A stretch of 64,000 nucleotides of DNA from Pseudomonadota bacterium (lineage in GTDB: Bacteria > Pseudomonadota > Gammaproteobacteria > QQUJ01): the NCBI GenBank assembly GCA_008501635.1, contig QQUJ01000016.1:62001-126000 (forward strand). The letters are read 5' to 3'. A program made the position numbers and the translations under genes. Each line of letters begins with the position of its first letter. The first letter of the stretch is position 1. The notes beneath the pieces were generated by a model. The model saw nothing but the letters and a program-made list of their open reading frames with translations, was not told where the DNA came from and ran no database searches. This document shows, piece by piece, positions 7,970-18,871 of this stretch.

Positions 7970-9151
7970 ATGAAAGATCCTATCGTCATCGTCGGCGCCG
8001 CCCGTACCCCCATGGGAGGTTTCCAGGGCAGTCTGGCCCCTCTTGCCGCACCCGAGCTGGGCGCCCACGCCATCCGCGCTGCCTTGCAACGCGCCGGCTT
8101 GGGGGTCGAAAGCGTGGAAGAGGTGATCATGGGCTGCGTGCTGCCGGCGGGATTGGGGCAAGCGCCCGCGCGCCAGGCGGCATTGGGCGCCGGATTGCCG
8201 CTCGCAGCAGGCTGCACGACGGTTAACAAGATGTGCGGTTCGGGGATGAAGGCGACGATGTTGGCACATGATCTGTTGCTGGCCGGCAGCAACCGCGTAA
8301 TGGTCGCCGGCGGCATGGAGAGCATGAGCAATGCACCTTATCTGTTGCCCAAGGCGCGGGCCGGTCTGCGCATGGGTCACAGCCAGGTGATGGATCATAT
8401 GTTTCTGGACGGCCTGGAGGATGCTTACGACAAGGGCAAGCTGATGGGCGTCTTCGCCGAACAATGCGCTGAGAAGTACGCCTTCTCACGTCAGGAGCAG
8501 GACGACTTTGCCATCGCCTCGTTGCAGCGCGCCCAGCAGGCCATCACCGACGGCACCTTTGCCAGGGAGATCGAGGCCATCGCCGTACCGACACGCAAAG
8601 GCGAGGTGATTGTCAGTATCGACGAACAACCCGGCAACGCCAACATCGAGAAAATCCCCACTCTCAAACCCGCTTTCAAAAAAGACGGTACGGTCACGCC
8701 GGCCAACGCCAGCTCCATCTCCGACGGCGGTGCCGCACTGGTATTGATGCGACAGTCCGAGGCGGAACACCACGGCCTCACTCCCCTGGTGGTGATCAAA
8801 GGCCACGCCACCCATGCCCAGGAACCGGGCTGGTTCACCACGGCCCCGGTGGGCTCGATCCAAAAGGTTTTGGATAAGGTAGGTTGGGACATAGGAGCGG
8901 TCGATCTCTTCGAAGTCAACGAGGCTTTCGCCGTCGTGACCCTGGCTGCGATGCGTGAATTTAAGATCCCGCACGACAAGATCAACGTGCACGGTGGCGC
9001 CTGCGCCCTGGGTCACCCCATCGGCGCCAGCGGTGCGCGTATCATCGTCACGTTACTAAACGCTCTGCAAAAATACGACCTGAAACGCGGCGTGGCTTCG
9101 CTCTGCATCGGCGGTGGCGAGGCAACGGCAATTGCGATTGAAAGGCTTTAG
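7970..9151 (+). CDS. Acetyl-CoA C-acyltransferase (thiolase)
   Basis: 393 residues, full-length thiolase. The acyl-accepting Cys89 lies in TTVNKMCGSGMKA. The C-terminal His motif GGACALGHPIGASGAR and the second Cys in ASLCIGGGEATA complete the active site. Biosynthetic-type thiolases interconvert two acetyl-CoA with acetoacetyl-CoA. In this operon the natural role is cleavage of acetoacetyl-CoA produced after HMG-CoA lyase, although the acetoacetate-activating enzyme is not in the window. It is followed by about 150 bp containing a degenerate inverted repeat before the next operon gene. Confidence 0.93.
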   Translation: MKDPIVIVGAARTPMGGFQGSLAPLAAPELGAHAIRAALQRAGLGVESVEEVIMGCVLPAGLGQAPARQAALGAGLPLAAGCTTVNKMCGSGMKATMLAHDLLLAGSNRVMVAGGMESMSNAPYLLPKARAGLRMGHSQVMDHMFLDGLEDAYDKGKLMGVFAEQCAEKYAFSRQEQDDFAIASLQRAQQAITDGTFAREIEAIAVPTRKGEVIVSIDEQPGNANIEKIPTLKPAFKKDGTVTPANASSISDGGAALVLMRQSEAEHHGLTPLVVIKGHATHAQEPGWFTTAPVGSIQKVLDKVGWDIGAVDLFEVNEAFAVVTLAAMREFKIPHDKINVHGGACALGHPIGASGARIIVTLLNALQKYDLKRGVASLCIGGGEATAIAIERL

Positions 9152-9156
9152 GCGAT

Positions 9157-9290
9157 TTTTCTCCCGCAAAGATGCGGAGAGCGCAAAGGAAAATCGTCGG
9201 TTTTGACAATCCAGCGGCTGGCAGGACAACGTATTCAGGTATTGACTTGGCGAACTTTGCGTCTTGGCGAGAAACAGCGTTTTAACAAAC
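9157..9290. repeat. Degenerate inverted-repeat element between thiolase and acyl-CoA dehydrogenase genes
   Basis: The left end contains TTTCTCCCGCAAAG and GAGCGCAAAGG. The right end, read on the opposite strand, gives TTTCTCGCCAAGACGCAAAG. These imperfect inverted ends of about 30 bp enclose about 70 bp of unrelated sequence. The same motif family (TCTCGCCAAGGCGCCAAG) recurs near 60625-60650. It resembles dispersed extragenic elements built on CGCAAAG/CTTGGCGAGA seen in many gammaproteobacteria. It lies inside an operon, so it would be transcribed and could fold as RNA. Confidence 0.5.
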
Positions 9291-9303
9291 AAAGCAGACA
9301 ATT

Positions 9304-10437
9304 ATGCTGACCGAAGAACAACAGATGATCCGCGACATGGCGCGAACCTTCGCCCGCGAGCAGTTGGCGCCCAAGGCGGCGGAACGCGATCGCACGCATG
9401 AATTTCCTAAAGCTGAACTTGCGGCGATGGCGAAACTCGGTCTTTTTGGCGTCCTGATTCCCGACGAGTGGGACGGCGCCGGTGCTGATCACGTCTCGTT
9501 GGCTTTGGCGTTGGAGGAGATCGCGGCGGGCGAAGGTGCCGTCTCCACCATCATGAGCGTGACCAACTCGCTGGTGACCGTTCCCATCCTCAAATTCGGC
9601 ACCGTGGCACAAAAAGAGCGTTTCCTGCGCCCACTCGCGCAGGGGAAGATGCTCGGCACCTTCTGCCTCACCGAGCCGCACACCGGCTCCGATGCCAGCG
9701 CCATACGCACCCGCGCGATACGTGAAGGGGATCACTACATACTGAGCGGCACCAAGCAGTTCATCACCTCGGGCAAGAACGCGGACGTTGCGATCGTCTT
9801 TGCGGTGACCGCTCCCGAGAAGGGCGGCAAGGGAATCAGCGCCTTCATCGTGCCAACGGATACGCCCGGCTACACTGTTGCGCGCATCGAGGACAAATTG
9901 GGGCAGAACGCATCCGACACGGCACAGATCCTGTTCGACAACATGCGCCTGCCGGCGGACCTGTTGCTCGGCGAGGAAGGACAGGGTTACAGGATCGCCC
10001 TCGGCAACCTCGAGGGAGGGCGTATCGGGGTCGCCTCCCAATCCGTCGGCATGGCGCGCGCTGCCTTCGAGGCTGCCGTAGCCTATGCCAAGGAACGCGA
10101 GACCTTCGGCAAACCCATCATTGAACATCAGGTCATCGCTTTTAAACTCGCCGACATGGCCACCCAGATCGAGGCGGCGCACCAACTGGTGCTTAACGCA
10201 GCGCGGCTGCGTGATGCCGGCGAGCCGTGTCTGAAGGAGGCTTCGATGGCGAAACTGTTTGCCTCGGAAATGGCCGAACGGGTCTGTTCTGAGGCGATTC
10301 AGATCCACGGCGGCTATGGTTATACCCAGGATTTCCCGGTGGAGCGTATCTATCGCGACGTGCGCATCGCCCAGATATATGAAGGTACCAGCGAAATTCA
10401 GCGCCTGGTGATAGCGCGTCAGATCGCCAACGCCTAA
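9304..10437 (+). CDS. Short-chain acyl-CoA dehydrogenase (butyryl-CoA dehydrogenase-like)
   Basis: 377 residues with all three family domains. The flavin-binding signature [13 protein letters not shown] and the segment [15 protein letters not shown] are clear. The catalytic base is at the usual C-terminal position (Glu360 in [12 protein letters not shown]), unlike the neighbouring LiuA. This pattern fits short-chain or 2-methyl-branched acyl-CoA dehydrogenases, which use ETF as electron acceptor. Its place in the liu operon suggests it oxidises a second branched or short acyl-CoA, for example from isoleucine or valine, but the substrate is not proven. Confidence 0.9.
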   Translation: MLTEEQQMIRDMARTFAREQLAPKAAERDRTHEFPKAELAAMAKLGLFGVLIPDEWDGAGADHVSLALALEEIAAGEGAVSTIMSVTNSLVTVPILKFGTVAQKERFLRPLAQGKMLGTFCLTEPHTGSDASAIRTRAIREGDHYILSGTKQFITSGKNADVAIVFAVTAPEKGGKGISAFIVPTDTPGYTVARIEDKLGQNASDTAQILFDNMRLPADLLLGEEGQGYRIALGNLEGGRIGVASQSVGMARAAFEAAVAYAKERETFGKPIIEHQVIAFKLADMATQIEAAHQLVLNAARLRDAGEPCLKEASMAKLFASEMAERVCSEAIQIHGGYGYTQDFPVERIYRDVRIAQIYEGTSEIQRLVIARQIANA

Positions 10438-10486
10438 TCTGTAGCCTCCGACTGTTCGGATTCAAGGGAAGAACGAGGGGAAAACC

Positions 10487-11089
10487 ATGGCACAACCGGT
10501 CGAGTTCTTTTTCGATTTCTATTCGCCCTATGGCTATCTGGCAAGTCTGCAGATCGACAAGATCGCGGCGCGACGGCATCGCACCGTCACCTGGAGACCT
10601 ATCATGCTGGGTGTCATCTTCAAGCAGGAAGGAATGACGCCGCTGACCGATATCCCACTGGTCGGACCCTACTCGCTTCACGACTTCAAACGCAGCGCGC
10701 GGCTGATCAATGCCGATTTCTCCTTCCCCAGGGATTTTCCCAAAGCCGCCCTGGCACCCAGCCGCGCTTACTACTGGTTGCTTGAGCGTGACGTCACAAC
10801 CGCCCACATGCTGGCGCAGAAGGTCTATCACGCGATTTTTGCCGAGGGGCTTGACGGTAGCGACGCGCAGGTAGTCGCACGCCTCGCCGAGCCGCTTGGT
10901 GTAAAGCGCGATGAATTGCTCAAGGCGATTCAGCAACCGAAGGTCAAGGAGCGTCTGAAACAAGAGACCGAACTCGCCATACAACGTGGAGTATGCGGTT
11001 CGCCTTTCTTTTTCGTTGACGACGAGCCTTTCTGGGGCAACGACCGCCTCTGGCAGGTGGAGAAGTGGCTGGAAACAGGTGGCTGGTAG
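10487..11089 (+). CDS. 2-hydroxychromene-2-carboxylate isomerase-like / DsbA-family thioredoxin-fold protein
   Basis: 200 residues. The start [15 protein letters not shown] and the end [21 protein letters not shown] match the HCCA isomerase/kappa-class GST branch of the DsbA fold. The CxxC motif of oxidoreductases is absent; SPY replaces it, as in HCCA isomerases, which bind glutathione. HCCA isomerase acts in naphthalene catabolism, but no aromatic-degradation genes are nearby. In this leucine operon the reaction is unknown; a glutathione-dependent isomerisation or CoA-adduct detoxification is conceivable. GAGGGG six bases upstream supports the ATG. Confidence 0.85.
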   Translation: MAQPVEFFFDFYSPYGYLASLQIDKIAARRHRTVTWRPIMLGVIFKQEGMTPLTDIPLVGPYSLHDFKRSARLINADFSFPRDFPKAALAPSRAYYWLLERDVTTAHMLAQKVYHAIFAEGLDGSDAQVVARLAEPLGVKRDELLKAIQQPKVKERLKQETELAIQRGVCGSPFFFVDDEPFWGNDRLWQVEKWLETGGW

Positions 11090-11142
11090 CAGCACATTTG
11101 CCTGCGAAGGCAGTAGTTAACGACGACAGACGCCCGAAATCG

Positions 11143-12750
11143 ATGACGACGATAAAAACAACGCTCAATACCCGCAGCGATGAGTTCAAAGCCAACAGCG
11201 CGCACAACCAGAATCTGGTTAACGAGTTACGCGAACGCGTTGCGCAAGCGGCTTTGGGCGGACCCGAGCGCGCTCGTCAGAAACACCTGCAGCGAGGAAA
11301 GCTGCTGCCGCGCGAACGTATCCGGCAATTGCTGGATCCGGGAACGCCGTTCCTCGAATTCTCCCAACTCGCCGCGCTGGGCATGTACAACGACGAAGTA
11401 CCGGGCGCAGGCATCATCACGGGTATCGGCCGGGTTTCGGGACAGGAGTGTGTCATCGTCTGCAACGACGGTACCGTCAAGGGTGGGACTTATTACCCGT
11501 TGACGGTGAAGAAACATCTGCGTGCCCAGGAGATCGCAAGCGACAATAGTCTGCCGTGCATCTATTTGGTGGAATCGGGCGGCGCGAACCTGCCGGAGCA
11601 GGATGAGGTGTTTCCTGACCGCTTTCATTTCGGACGTATTTTCTACAACCAGGCCAATCTCTCCGCTGCGCGCATTCCTCAGATCGCCATCGTACACGGC
11701 TCCTGTACCGCGGGAGGGGCGTACATACCCGCCATGTCCGACGAGAGCATCATCGTGCGCAACCAGGGCACGATCTTCCTCGGTGGGCCGCCGCTGGTCA
11801 AAGCGGCAACCGGCGAGGTGGTCAGCGCTGAAGATCTGGGGGGTGCCGATATCCACTGCCGCACCTCGGGCGTCACCGATCACTATGCCGATAACGACGC
11901 ACATGCCCTGGCCATCGGGCGGCGCGTGGCCGCCAATCTCAACCGCATCAAACCGGCGCAACTCAACTGCCGCGAGCCGCGCGAACCCGTTCATGACGCG
12001 AACGAATTGTATGGCCTGATTCCCAGCGATGTGCGCAAGCCCTTCGACGTGCGTGAGATCATTGCCCGCATCGTCGACGGCTCGGAATTCGATGAATTCA
12101 AGAAACTTTACGGCACTACACTGGTTTGCGGTTTCTCCCATGTTTTCGGCTATCCGGTCGGCATCATCGCCAACAGTGGAATCCTCTTTTCCGAGTCTGC
12201 TTTGAAAGGCGCTCACTTCGTTCAACTGTGCAGCCAACGCGGCATTCCGCTGATCTTCCTGCAGAACATCACCGGTTTCATGGTGGGCAGCAAATACGAG
12301 GCGGGTGGCATAGCCAAAGACGGAGCGAAAATGGTAACGGCGGTGGCCTGCGCGCAAGTACCGCGACTGACCGTGATCATCGGCGGCAGTTTCGGCGCCG
12401 GTAACTACGCCATGTGCGGTCGCGGCTACGATCCCCGCTTTCTGTGGATGTGGCCCAACGCGCGGATTTCGGTAATGGGCGGTGAACAGGCGGCCAACGT
12501 CCTGGCAACGGTAAAACGCGATGGCATGGAAGTGCGCGGCGAAGCGTGGAGTGTCGAAGACGAGGAGACCTTCAAGGCTCCAATTCGCGAGCAGTACGAC
12601 TCCCAGGGCAGCCCCTATTTCGCGACTGCGCGTTTATGGGACGACGGCATCATCGACCCGGTCGATACCCGTATGGTGCTCGGGCTTGGCCTCTCGGCAG
12701 CGCTCAATCGCCCCATTGAGAAGACCGATCACGGCATCTTCAGGATGTGA
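11143..12750 (+). CDS. liuB: Methylcrotonyl-CoA carboxylase, carboxyltransferase (beta) subunit
   Basis: 535 residues, the usual length, with two crotonase-like carboxyltransferase domains. Conserved parts are [36 protein letters not shown], and in the C-terminal half [20 protein letters not shown] with [18 protein letters not shown]. These distinguish MCC beta from propionyl-CoA carboxylase beta. The subunit transfers CO2 from biotin to 3-methylcrotonyl-CoA, giving 3-methylglutaconyl-CoA. The ATG at 11143 is chosen because it gives the standard N-terminus, though its ribosome-binding site is weak. It is followed within 2 bp by liuC and later by the biotin-carrying subunit liuD. Confidence 0.95.
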   Translation: MTTIKTTLNTRSDEFKANSAHNQNLVNELRERVAQAALGGPERARQKHLQRGKLLPRERIRQLLDPGTPFLEFSQLAALGMYNDEVPGAGIITGIGRVSGQECVIVCNDGTVKGGTYYPLTVKKHLRAQEIASDNSLPCIYLVESGGANLPEQDEVFPDRFHFGRIFYNQANLSAARIPQIAIVHGSCTAGGAYIPAMSDESIIVRNQGTIFLGGPPLVKAATGEVVSAEDLGGADIHCRTSGVTDHYADNDAHALAIGRRVAANLNRIKPAQLNCREPREPVHDANELYGLIPSDVRKPFDVREIIARIVDGSEFDEFKKLYGTTLVCGFSHVFGYPVGIIANSGILFSESALKGAHFVQLCSQRGIPLIFLQNITGFMVGSKYEAGGIAKDGAKMVTAVACAQVPRLTVIIGGSFGAGNYAMCGRGYDPRFLWMWPNARISVMGGEQAANVLATVKRDGMEVRGEAWSVEDEETFKAPIREQYDSQGSPYFATARLWDDGIIDPVDTRMVLGLGLSAALNRPIEKTDHGIFRM

Positions 12751-12752
12751 CC

Positions 12753-13544
12753 ATGTCGACCAATCCCTTGCTGTGCGAAATCGATACGGACGGTACCGCC
12801 ACCGTTACGTTGAACCGTCCCGAAGTGCATAACGCCTTTGACGACGATCTCATCGCCCGCATGAGCACGTTGTTCCACGAGTTGGGACGCAATGACCAGG
12901 TACGCGTGGTGTTGCTCACAGCAAACGGCAAGAGCTTTTCCGCGGGAGCCGATCTCAACTGGATGCGACGCATGGCCGACTACTCCGAGGAAGAGAACTA
13001 TCAGGACGCCATGCGCCTTGCCGATATGCTTCGAACGCTCAACGAGTTACCCAAACCCACGCTGGCGCTGGTGAATGGCGCGGCATTCGGTGGCGGTGTC
13101 GGTTTAGCCGCATGCTGCGATATCGTGTTGGCCGCGCCGACAGTCAGTTTCAGCCTATCCGAGGTCAAACTGGGAATAGTTCCCGCCGTTATCAGTCCCT
13201 ACGTCGTCGCCGCCATCGGCGCACGCGCCGCGCGCCGCTACATGTTGACGGCAGAGCGGTTCAGCGCTGAGGAGGGACAGCGCATCGGTCTGGTGAGCGA
13301 GATCGTACCTGCCGATGTAATGCGCCGTCGTGGCAACGAAATTGCCAACCTCCTGATACGCAACGGCCCCAAGGCCCTGCACGAATGCAAGGTGCTGATC
13401 CGCACCGTTTCAGGCGGTCCACTCGACCAGGCCATGATCGAGGATACGGCTCGACGGATCGCGCGCATCAGGGCCAGTGCCGAGGGGAAAGAGGGTCTGG
13501 GCGCGTTTCTCGAAAAACGCCAACCCCTTTGGATCAGCAAATAG
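12753..13544 (+). CDS. liuC: Methylglutaconyl-CoA hydratase
   Basis: 263 residues, crotonase fold: VTLNRPEVHNAF, the oxyanion-hole region SFSAGADLNWMRRMADYS, and GGGVGLAACCDIVLA. The retained catalytic glutamate lies in FSLSEVKLGIVPAVISPY, a block typical of the Pseudomonas-type LiuC, in which the first glutamate of classic enoyl-CoA hydratases is Gly. The enzyme hydrates 3-methylglutaconyl-CoA to HMG-CoA. The ATG at 12753 has AGGA at good spacing; a GTG at 12747 overlapping the liuB stop is an alternative. Confidence 0.93.
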   Translation: MSTNPLLCEIDTDGTATVTLNRPEVHNAFDDDLIARMSTLFHELGRNDQVRVVLLTANGKSFSAGADLNWMRRMADYSEEENYQDAMRLADMLRTLNELPKPTLALVNGAAFGGGVGLAACCDIVLAAPTVSFSLSEVKLGIVPAVISPYVVAAIGARAARRYMLTAERFSAEEGQRIGLVSEIVPADVMRRRGNEIANLLIRNGPKALHECKVLIRTVSGGPLDQAMIEDTARRIARIRASAEGKEGLGAFLEKRQPLWISK

Positions 13545-13619
13545 CGCGCGGGAATCGATGCTTGGCTTCTCGCCAGGCGCGGGAGCGGGACCCAGGGTGA
13601 CTGAGATAAAAGAAACGAT

Positions 13620-15620
13620 ATGTTCAAAAAGATACTGATCGCCAACCGCGGTGAGATTGCCTGCCGCGTCATCCGTACCGCGCGTCTGATGGGTATTCAA
13701 ACCGTTGCCGTCTACTCCGAAGCGGATGCGCATGCCCTGCACCGCGAACTTGCCGACGAAAGCTATTGCCTGGGACCTCCCGAGGCCGGCGCCAGCTATC
13801 TCAACGGCACCGCCATACTCGAAGCCGCGCGCAAAAGTGGTGCCGCGGCCATCCATCCCGGATACGGATTTCTCTCGGAGAACGCCCCCTTTGCTCAGGC
13901 CTGCGCCGATGCGGGTATCACTTTCATCGGCCCCCCGGTTCAGGCCATCGAAGCGATGGGTTCAAAAATGGCTGCCAAGGCCTTGATGGCCGACGCGGGA
14001 GTACCCTTGGTCCCCGGCTACCATGGTGCGGACCAGGATCTCGCAACACTCGCCCGGGAAGCGGAGCGCATTGGATACCCGCTACTTCTCAAGGCCTCCG
14101 CCGGTGGTGGTGGACGCGGTATGCGCATCGTCGAACGATCTGGCGATCTCGAGGAAGGTATCAGAGCCGCAAAGCGCGAGTCGGAAGCCGCTTTTGGTGA
14201 TGGGCGACTGCTGATCGAAAGTCTCGTGGCCCGGCCCCGCCACGTCGAAATCCAGGTATTCGCCGATACCCACGGCAATGGCGTTTTTCTCTTCGAACGC
14301 GATTGTTCGATACAACGTCGGCATCAAAAGGTGTTGGAGGAAGCGCCCGCGCCGGGAATGTCGCGCGAGCTGCGCCAGCGTATGGGCGACGCCGCGCTCG
14401 CCGCCGCGAAAGCCATCGATTACGTTGGCGCCGGCACGGTGGAGTTTCTGCTGGAACCGGACGGAAACTTCTATTTCATGGAGATGAACACCCGGCTTCA
14501 GGTGGAGCACCCTGTTACCGAGCTGATCACGGGAACAGATCTGGTCGAGTGGCAACTACGCGTGGCAGCAGGCGAAGCGCTGCCGTGCGATCAAACCCAA
14601 CTGTCCATCAATGGCCACGCCATAGAGGCGCGGATATATGCGGAAGATCCGGCACGCGGTTTCCTGCCCGCAAGCGGCCGCCTCGATCACCTGCTGATGC
14701 CCATCGACGGCAAACATGTTCGCGTCGATACCGGTGTTCGCGCCGGGGATGTCATCTCGCCCTATTACGATGCGATGATCGCCAAGCTGATCGTGTGGGA
14801 TACAACACGCGAAAAAGCGGTCGAGCGGTTACGCGAGGCGCTTGCGCAATGCGAGATCATCGGCATCGCCAACAACATCGAGTTTCTGGCGCGTTGCGCA
14901 GCTCATCCCGCCTATGCGGCGGCAAAAATCGACACAGATTTTATTGCCCGACATGAAACCGATCTGCTCCCACAGCCATTGCCTGCCCCGGATGACGTAT
15001 TGGCCTTCGCCGCGCTCCAGATTCTGTTGACACATCAGCGCACCGCCCTGCAACGAGCCGCGAACTCCCCTGATCCCAACTCACCCTGGCACATGACCAC
15101 GGGTTGGCGTCTCAATGCCGATACCTACCATCTCGTTCACCTCGCCGAGGCAGACCGCAAGCTGGTCATCACTGCGCACTATCGCGACGACGGGTATCTG
15201 TTGGAACTTCCCAACGGAGAGCTGCGGGCGCACGGCGAATTGTTGGAAGACAATCGCGTACAGGCGCACCTGGGTGACCGCCGCATGATCGCAACCGTCG
15301 TCCCACAGAGCGACTATCTGACCGTATTGTTTAACGGACACAACTACCTCCTGGGTATCGTCGATCCCGCGCTGCTGGCCATGGAACATGAAAGCGAGTC
15401 GGGAGAGATAACCGCTCCTATGCCAGGGCGTATCGTCGACATCAAAGTCAAGCCTGGACAACTGGTGAATCGTGGTGAACCGCTACTGGTGATGGAGGCG
15501 ATGAAGATGGAGCACACTCTCTATGCGCCCGATCAATGTCGCGTAGAAACCATCTACTACGCAGTGGGTGACTCCGTCGAAGAGGGCAAAGAGTTGGTTA
15601 GCCTGGTGCCCGAAGCGTGA
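13620..15620 (+). CDS. liuD: Methylcrotonyl-CoA carboxylase, biotin carboxylase/carrier (alpha) subunit
   Basis: 666 residues. The N-terminal biotin carboxylase (about 1-450) begins [20 protein letters not shown] and has the ATP-grasp glycine-rich loop [12 protein letters not shown] and the [16 protein letters not shown] block. A linker domain follows, and the C-terminal carrier domain carries the biotinyl motif EAMKMEHT with Lys629 as the attachment site. The enzyme carboxylates its biotin with ATP and bicarbonate and works with LiuB. The stop overlaps the GTG start proposed for liuE by 4 bp, indicating translational coupling. Confidence 0.95.
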   Translation: MFKKILIANRGEIACRVIRTARLMGIQTVAVYSEADAHALHRELADESYCLGPPEAGASYLNGTAILEAARKSGAAAIHPGYGFLSENAPFAQACADAGITFIGPPVQAIEAMGSKMAAKALMADAGVPLVPGYHGADQDLATLAREAERIGYPLLLKASAGGGGRGMRIVERSGDLEEGIRAAKRESEAAFGDGRLLIESLVARPRHVEIQVFADTHGNGVFLFERDCSIQRRHQKVLEEAPAPGMSRELRQRMGDAALAAAKAIDYVGAGTVEFLLEPDGNFYFMEMNTRLQVEHPVTELITGTDLVEWQLRVAAGEALPCDQTQLSINGHAIEARIYAEDPARGFLPASGRLDHLLMPIDGKHVRVDTGVRAGDVISPYYDAMIAKLIVWDTTREKAVERLREALAQCEIIGIANNIEFLARCAAHPAYAAAKIDTDFIARHETDLLPQPLPAPDDVLAFAALQILLTHQRTALQRAANSPDPNSPWHMTTGWRLNADTYHLVHLAEADRKLVITAHYRDDGYLLELPNGELRAHGELLEDNRVQAHLGDRRMIATVVPQSDYLTVLFNGHNYLLGIVDPALLAMEHESESGEITAPMPGRIVDIKVKPGQLVNRGEPLLVMEAMKMEHTLYAPDQCRVETIYYAVGDSVEEGKELVSLVPEA

Positions 15621-16543
15621 GCATCGCTCCGATGAACCTGCCCGGCAGAGTCAAAATCGTCGAGGTGGGACCTCGCGACGGTCTGCAAAACGAGCAATCT
15701 CCCGTCACTACCGGGATCAAACTTGAACTGATCCACCGGTTGGCCGACTGCGGATTGCCGGCGGTGGAAGCAACGAGTTTCGTGTCCCCGAAATGGGTGC
15801 CACAGATGGCTGATCACCGCGAGGTGATGCATGGTATCCGGAGAAAACCCGGGGTTCGGTATCCGGCGCTGGTTCCCAACCTCAAAGGTTTTGAGAGCGC
15901 ACTGGAGTGTGGTGTCAGGGAGATCGCTGTATTCGCCGCGGCATCGGAGAGCTTCTCACAAAAGAACATCAACTGCTCGATCACCGAGAGCATCAAACGC
16001 TTTACACCGGTCATCGAAGCCGCCCAGCGCAACGACATCATGGTGCGTGGCTATGTCTCCTGTGTGCTGGGATGTCCTTACGAAGGTGAGATCTCAACCA
16101 CGTCGGTAGCCGATGTTGCTCATCGACTGTACGATCTTGGCTGTTATGAGATTTCGTTGGGAGACACCATTGGCGTCGGCACCCCCAGTAAAGCTCAGCG
16201 CATGATAGACGCGGTGAACGAACGGGTACCCATCGAGTTTCTTGCCGCGCACTTCCACGACACCTATGGTCAGGCGTTGGCGAATCTTTTTGCAGTATTG
16301 CAGCTCGGTATCGCCACCATAGACAGTTCTGTCTCAGGATTGGGCGGTTGTCCCTACGCCCCGGGCGCGGCAGGCAACGTAGCAACGGAAGACGTGGTCT
16401 ACATGCTCGATGGGTTGGGTATCGAATCGGGTGTTGACCTGGGGTGCTTGATCCTTACGGGTCTTTGGATCTGCAGGATCCTCGGACGCGACTCCGCGTC
16501 GCGAGTGGCGCAGGCACGTGCAGCGATCAACACGGCTGATTGA
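15617..16543 (+). CDS. liuE: Hydroxymethylglutaryl-CoA lyase
   Basis: 308 residues from a GTG that overlaps the liuD stop; an ATG at 15632 is an alternative. The HMGL signature is complete: [13 protein letters not shown] at the start, [16 protein letters not shown], the metal-ligand histidines in [14 protein letters not shown], and the active-site cysteine loop [21 protein letters not shown]. It cleaves HMG-CoA to acetoacetate and acetyl-CoA, the last step of leucine catabolism encoded here. It appears to be the last gene of the operon, and glutathione peroxidase converges 37 bp downstream. No clear terminator is seen. Confidence 0.95.
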   Translation: MSIAPMNLPGRVKIVEVGPRDGLQNEQSPVTTGIKLELIHRLADCGLPAVEATSFVSPKWVPQMADHREVMHGIRRKPGVRYPALVPNLKGFESALECGVREIAVFAAASESFSQKNINCSITESIKRFTPVIEAAQRNDIMVRGYVSCVLGCPYEGEISTTSVADVAHRLYDLGCYEISLGDTIGVGTPSKAQRMIDAVNERVPIEFLAAHFHDTYGQALANLFAVLQLGIATIDSSVSGLGGCPYAPGAAGNVATEDVVYMLDGLGIESGVDLGCLILTGLWICRILGRDSASRVAQARAAINTAD

Positions 16544-16580
16544 CTACTTACCGCCGCAGAGAATCTCTTTCGCTCCCGGA

Positions 16581-17066
16581 TCAGGCGGCAAGCTCCTTTT
16601 CAATCGCTTCCGCCACCTCCGGCGCATCCGGTGTCACCTTGGGCGAGAATCGCTGCAATACCTGACCCCGCTTGCCAATTAGAAATTTCTCGAAGTTCCA
16701 GGTGATATCGCCGGGAAATGCCGCGTTCTGTCCGGCCAGAAATTCGTAGAGCGGGTGACGATCCGCACCATTGACTTCAACCTTGGCCGTCATGGGAAAG
16801 GTGACGTGGTAGTTCATGTCGCAGAACTGTTGAATCTCCGCTTCGCTACCGGGCTCTTGATTGGCGAATTGGTTGCAGGGTAGACCAACCACATTAAAAC
16901 CCCGCTTGCCGTATTTTTCATGCAGCGCCTGCAGGCCGGCGTACTGTGGCGTCAGCCCGCACTCGCTGGCAACGTTGACCAGTAGCAGCACTTTACCTTG
17001 GAAATTCGCCAACGGCAGCGGTTTTCCATCGATGGCTTTGAGGTCGAAATCATGGACAGAGGACAT
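16581..17066 (-). CDS. Glutathione peroxidase (cysteine type)
   Basis: About 161 residues. The peroxidatic Cys lies in LLVNVASECGLTPQY, the Gln in GLPCNQFANQEPG, and the Trp-Asn pair in ITWNFEKFLIGK, so the full catalytic tetrad is present with Cys in place of selenocysteine. Bacterial members (BtuE type) reduce hydroperoxides with glutathione or thioredoxin. The start is uncertain between the ATG at 17066 and a GTG at 17078. It is a monocistronic gene convergent with liuE. Confidence 0.92.
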   Translation of the reverse strand: MSSVHDFDLKAIDGKPLPLANFQGKVLLLVNVASECGLTPQYAGLQALHEKYGKRGFNVVGLPCNQFANQEPGSEAEIQQFCDMNYHVTFPMTAKVEVNGADRHPLYEFLAGQNAAFPGDITWNFEKFLIGKRGQVLQRFSPKVTPDAPEVAEAIEKELAA

Positions 17067-17379
17067 AGGATAACTCACGTGGGTGAAGGGGGTATTATGC
17101 CGGCCTCACGGAATAGAAAGCGTGACGCCATAAAAGCATAGAAGCTGGTTGGTCGGTTTTCCACCATTCGTGCAACGATGGTTAGGGTTGAGTAGCGGAA
17201 TCGCTTTTGACGACCACCCTCTCCCAAGCCGCGTCGCTGTGCAGTCCACCGGCCGGCAACCACGACGAGTCCCGGTATTGATGGCCATTTCCTTGTTCGA
17301 TCACCTGCAACTGGCAGAAAGTCCAGCCGCCAAACAAAGCACCATGAACTTGCATCAGTGAATCGGCCCACATGGAAAA
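17067..17379. other. Intergenic region without a supported gene
   Basis: About 310 bp between glutathione peroxidase and the isocitrate lyase terminator. Short open frames exist on both strands, but none has a convincing ribosome-binding site. One minus-strand frame (17182-17400) includes VHGALFGGWTFCQLQVIEQG, which reads like real protein and may be a relic; I do not recognise a family. The promoter of the glutathione peroxidase gene must lie here. Confidence 0.4.
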
Positions 17380-17405
17380 AGGCCGTACCCTGATGGGCAC
17401 GGCCT
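17376..17405 (-). terminator. Rho-independent terminator of aceA
   Basis: On the minus strand GGCCGTGCCC-ATCA-GGGTACGGCC forms a 10-bp stem (one G-U pair) followed by TTTTT. It begins about 30 bp after the isocitrate lyase stop codon. Confidence 0.85.
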
Positions 17406-17434
17406 CTCTGTACCGCTTCTACAATCGGTTCAGC

Positions 17435-18769
17435 CTAGGCGTGAGCCGGCGCATCCGAAAATTGCTCTTCTTCGGTGGAACCCGCCAGTGCTGTAACGGA
17501 TGAGACTCCGCCTTGGATAGTGGTGGTGACATCATCGAAATAGCCGGCGCCCACCTCCTGCTGGTGCGAGACGAAGGTATAACCTTTGTCGCGCGCTGCA
17601 AACTCGGGCTCCTGCACCTTCTCGACGTAGTGCTTCATGCCCTCGCCACGCGCGTAGTCGTAGGCAAGGTCGAACATGTTGTACCACATGTTATGGATGC
17701 CAGCGAGAGTGATGAACTGGTACTTGTAGCCCATGGCGGAGAGCTCGTCCTGGAACTTGGCGATGGTGGCATCGTCGAGATTTTTCTTCCAGTTGAACGA
17801 GGGTGAACAGTTGTAGGCCAGCAGCTTGTTGGGGCTGGTTGCCAACACCGCCTCCGCGAACTCACGCGCAAATCCCAGATCCGGGGTACCCGTTTCGCAC
17901 CACACCAGATCGGCGTACGGCGCATAGGCGATGCCGCGTGAAATGGCTTGCTCCAGACCGTTTTTGACGCGGTAAAAACCTTCGGCGGTGCGTTCGCCAC
18001 TGACGAAAGGTTTATCATTTTCGTCGACATCGGAGGTCAGCAGGTTCGCCGCTTCGGCGTCGGTGCGGGCCAGCACCAGCGTTGGTACCCCGCAGACATC
18101 GGAAGCAAGGCGCGCCGCAACCAGCTTCTGCACCGCTTCCTGCGTCGGAACCAGCACCTTGCCGCCCATATGACCGCATTTCTTCACGGCGGCCAACTGA
18201 TCTTCATAGTGCACACCCGCAGCGCCGTTGGCGATCATGTTCTTCATCAACTCGAAGGCGTTGAGCACACCACCGAATCCCGCCTCCGCGTCCGCGACGA
18301 TCGGCAGGAAGTAATCGACGTAACCCTTGTCGCCCGGACCGACGCCGCGTGACCATTGAATCTCATCGGCGCGCTTGAACGCGTTGTTGATGCGCCGAAC
18401 CATGGTCGGCACCGAGTCGTAGGCGTAGAGCGACTGATCGGGGTACATGGTCTCGGAGGTATTGCCATCAGCCGCCACCTGCCAGCCGGAGAGGTAAATC
18501 GCCTCGATCCCTGCCTTGGCCTGCTGCATCGCCTGACCACCGGTGATGGCACCCATGCTGTTGACATAGCCCTTCTTGGCACCACCACGAATCAACTTCC
18601 ACAGCTTCTCGGCGCCGTTCCTGGCGTAAGTGAATTCGGGCTGCACCGAGCCACGCAGGCGCACCACATCCTCAGCCTTGTACCCACGCGCCACATCCTT
18701 CCAACGCGGGTTCTCGGTCCAGTCCTTTCGGATTTCGGCAATCTGCTGCTCTCGGGTCTTGAGTTTCAT
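17435..18769 (-). CDS. aceA: Isocitrate lyase
   Basis: 444 residues, the size of the shorter proteobacterial enzymes. The catalytic loop [17 protein letters not shown] with the active-site Cys is intact, as are [19 protein letters not shown] (metal binding) and [17 protein letters not shown]. The enzyme splits isocitrate to succinate and glyoxylate, the entry step of the glyoxylate shunt needed when acetyl-CoA from leucine or fatty acids is the carbon source. The ATG at 18769 has GAGGA seven bases upstream. A LysR-type gene is divergent 102 bp away and aceK lies about 6 kb further on. Malate synthase G is separate, with the glycolate genes. Confidence 0.96.
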   Translation of the reverse strand: MKLKTREQQIAEIRKDWTENPRWKDVARGYKAEDVVRLRGSVQPEFTYARNGAEKLWKLIRGGAKKGYVNSMGAITGGQAMQQAKAGIEAIYLSGWQVAADGNTSETMYPDQSLYAYDSVPTMVRRINNAFKRADEIQWSRGVGPGDKGYVDYFLPIVADAEAGFGGVLNAFELMKNMIANGAAGVHYEDQLAAVKKCGHMGGKVLVPTQEAVQKLVAARLASDVCGVPTLVLARTDAEAANLLTSDVDENDKPFVSGERTAEGFYRVKNGLEQAISRGIAYAPYADLVWCETGTPDLGFAREFAEAVLATSPNKLLAYNCSPSFNWKKNLDDATIAKFQDELSAMGYKYQFITLAGIHNMWYNMFDLAYDYARGEGMKHYVEKVQEPEFAARDKGYTFVSHQQEVGAGYFDDVTTTIQGGVSSVTALAGSTEEEQFSDAPAHA

Positions 18770-18871
18770 GTATCTGTCCTCGGAAAAAGCATTGAAAGGG
18801 CGTGCCCCTGAGTCTATAAGCATCTGCTACAATTCACGTAATTTATTGTCTTTATTCCCAGCATTCTCCTT

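Noticed and set aside
17182-17400. Minus-strand frame with protein-like composition next to aceA
   Set aside because: It overlaps the aceA terminator and lacks a supported start; it may be a relic, but no family is recognised.
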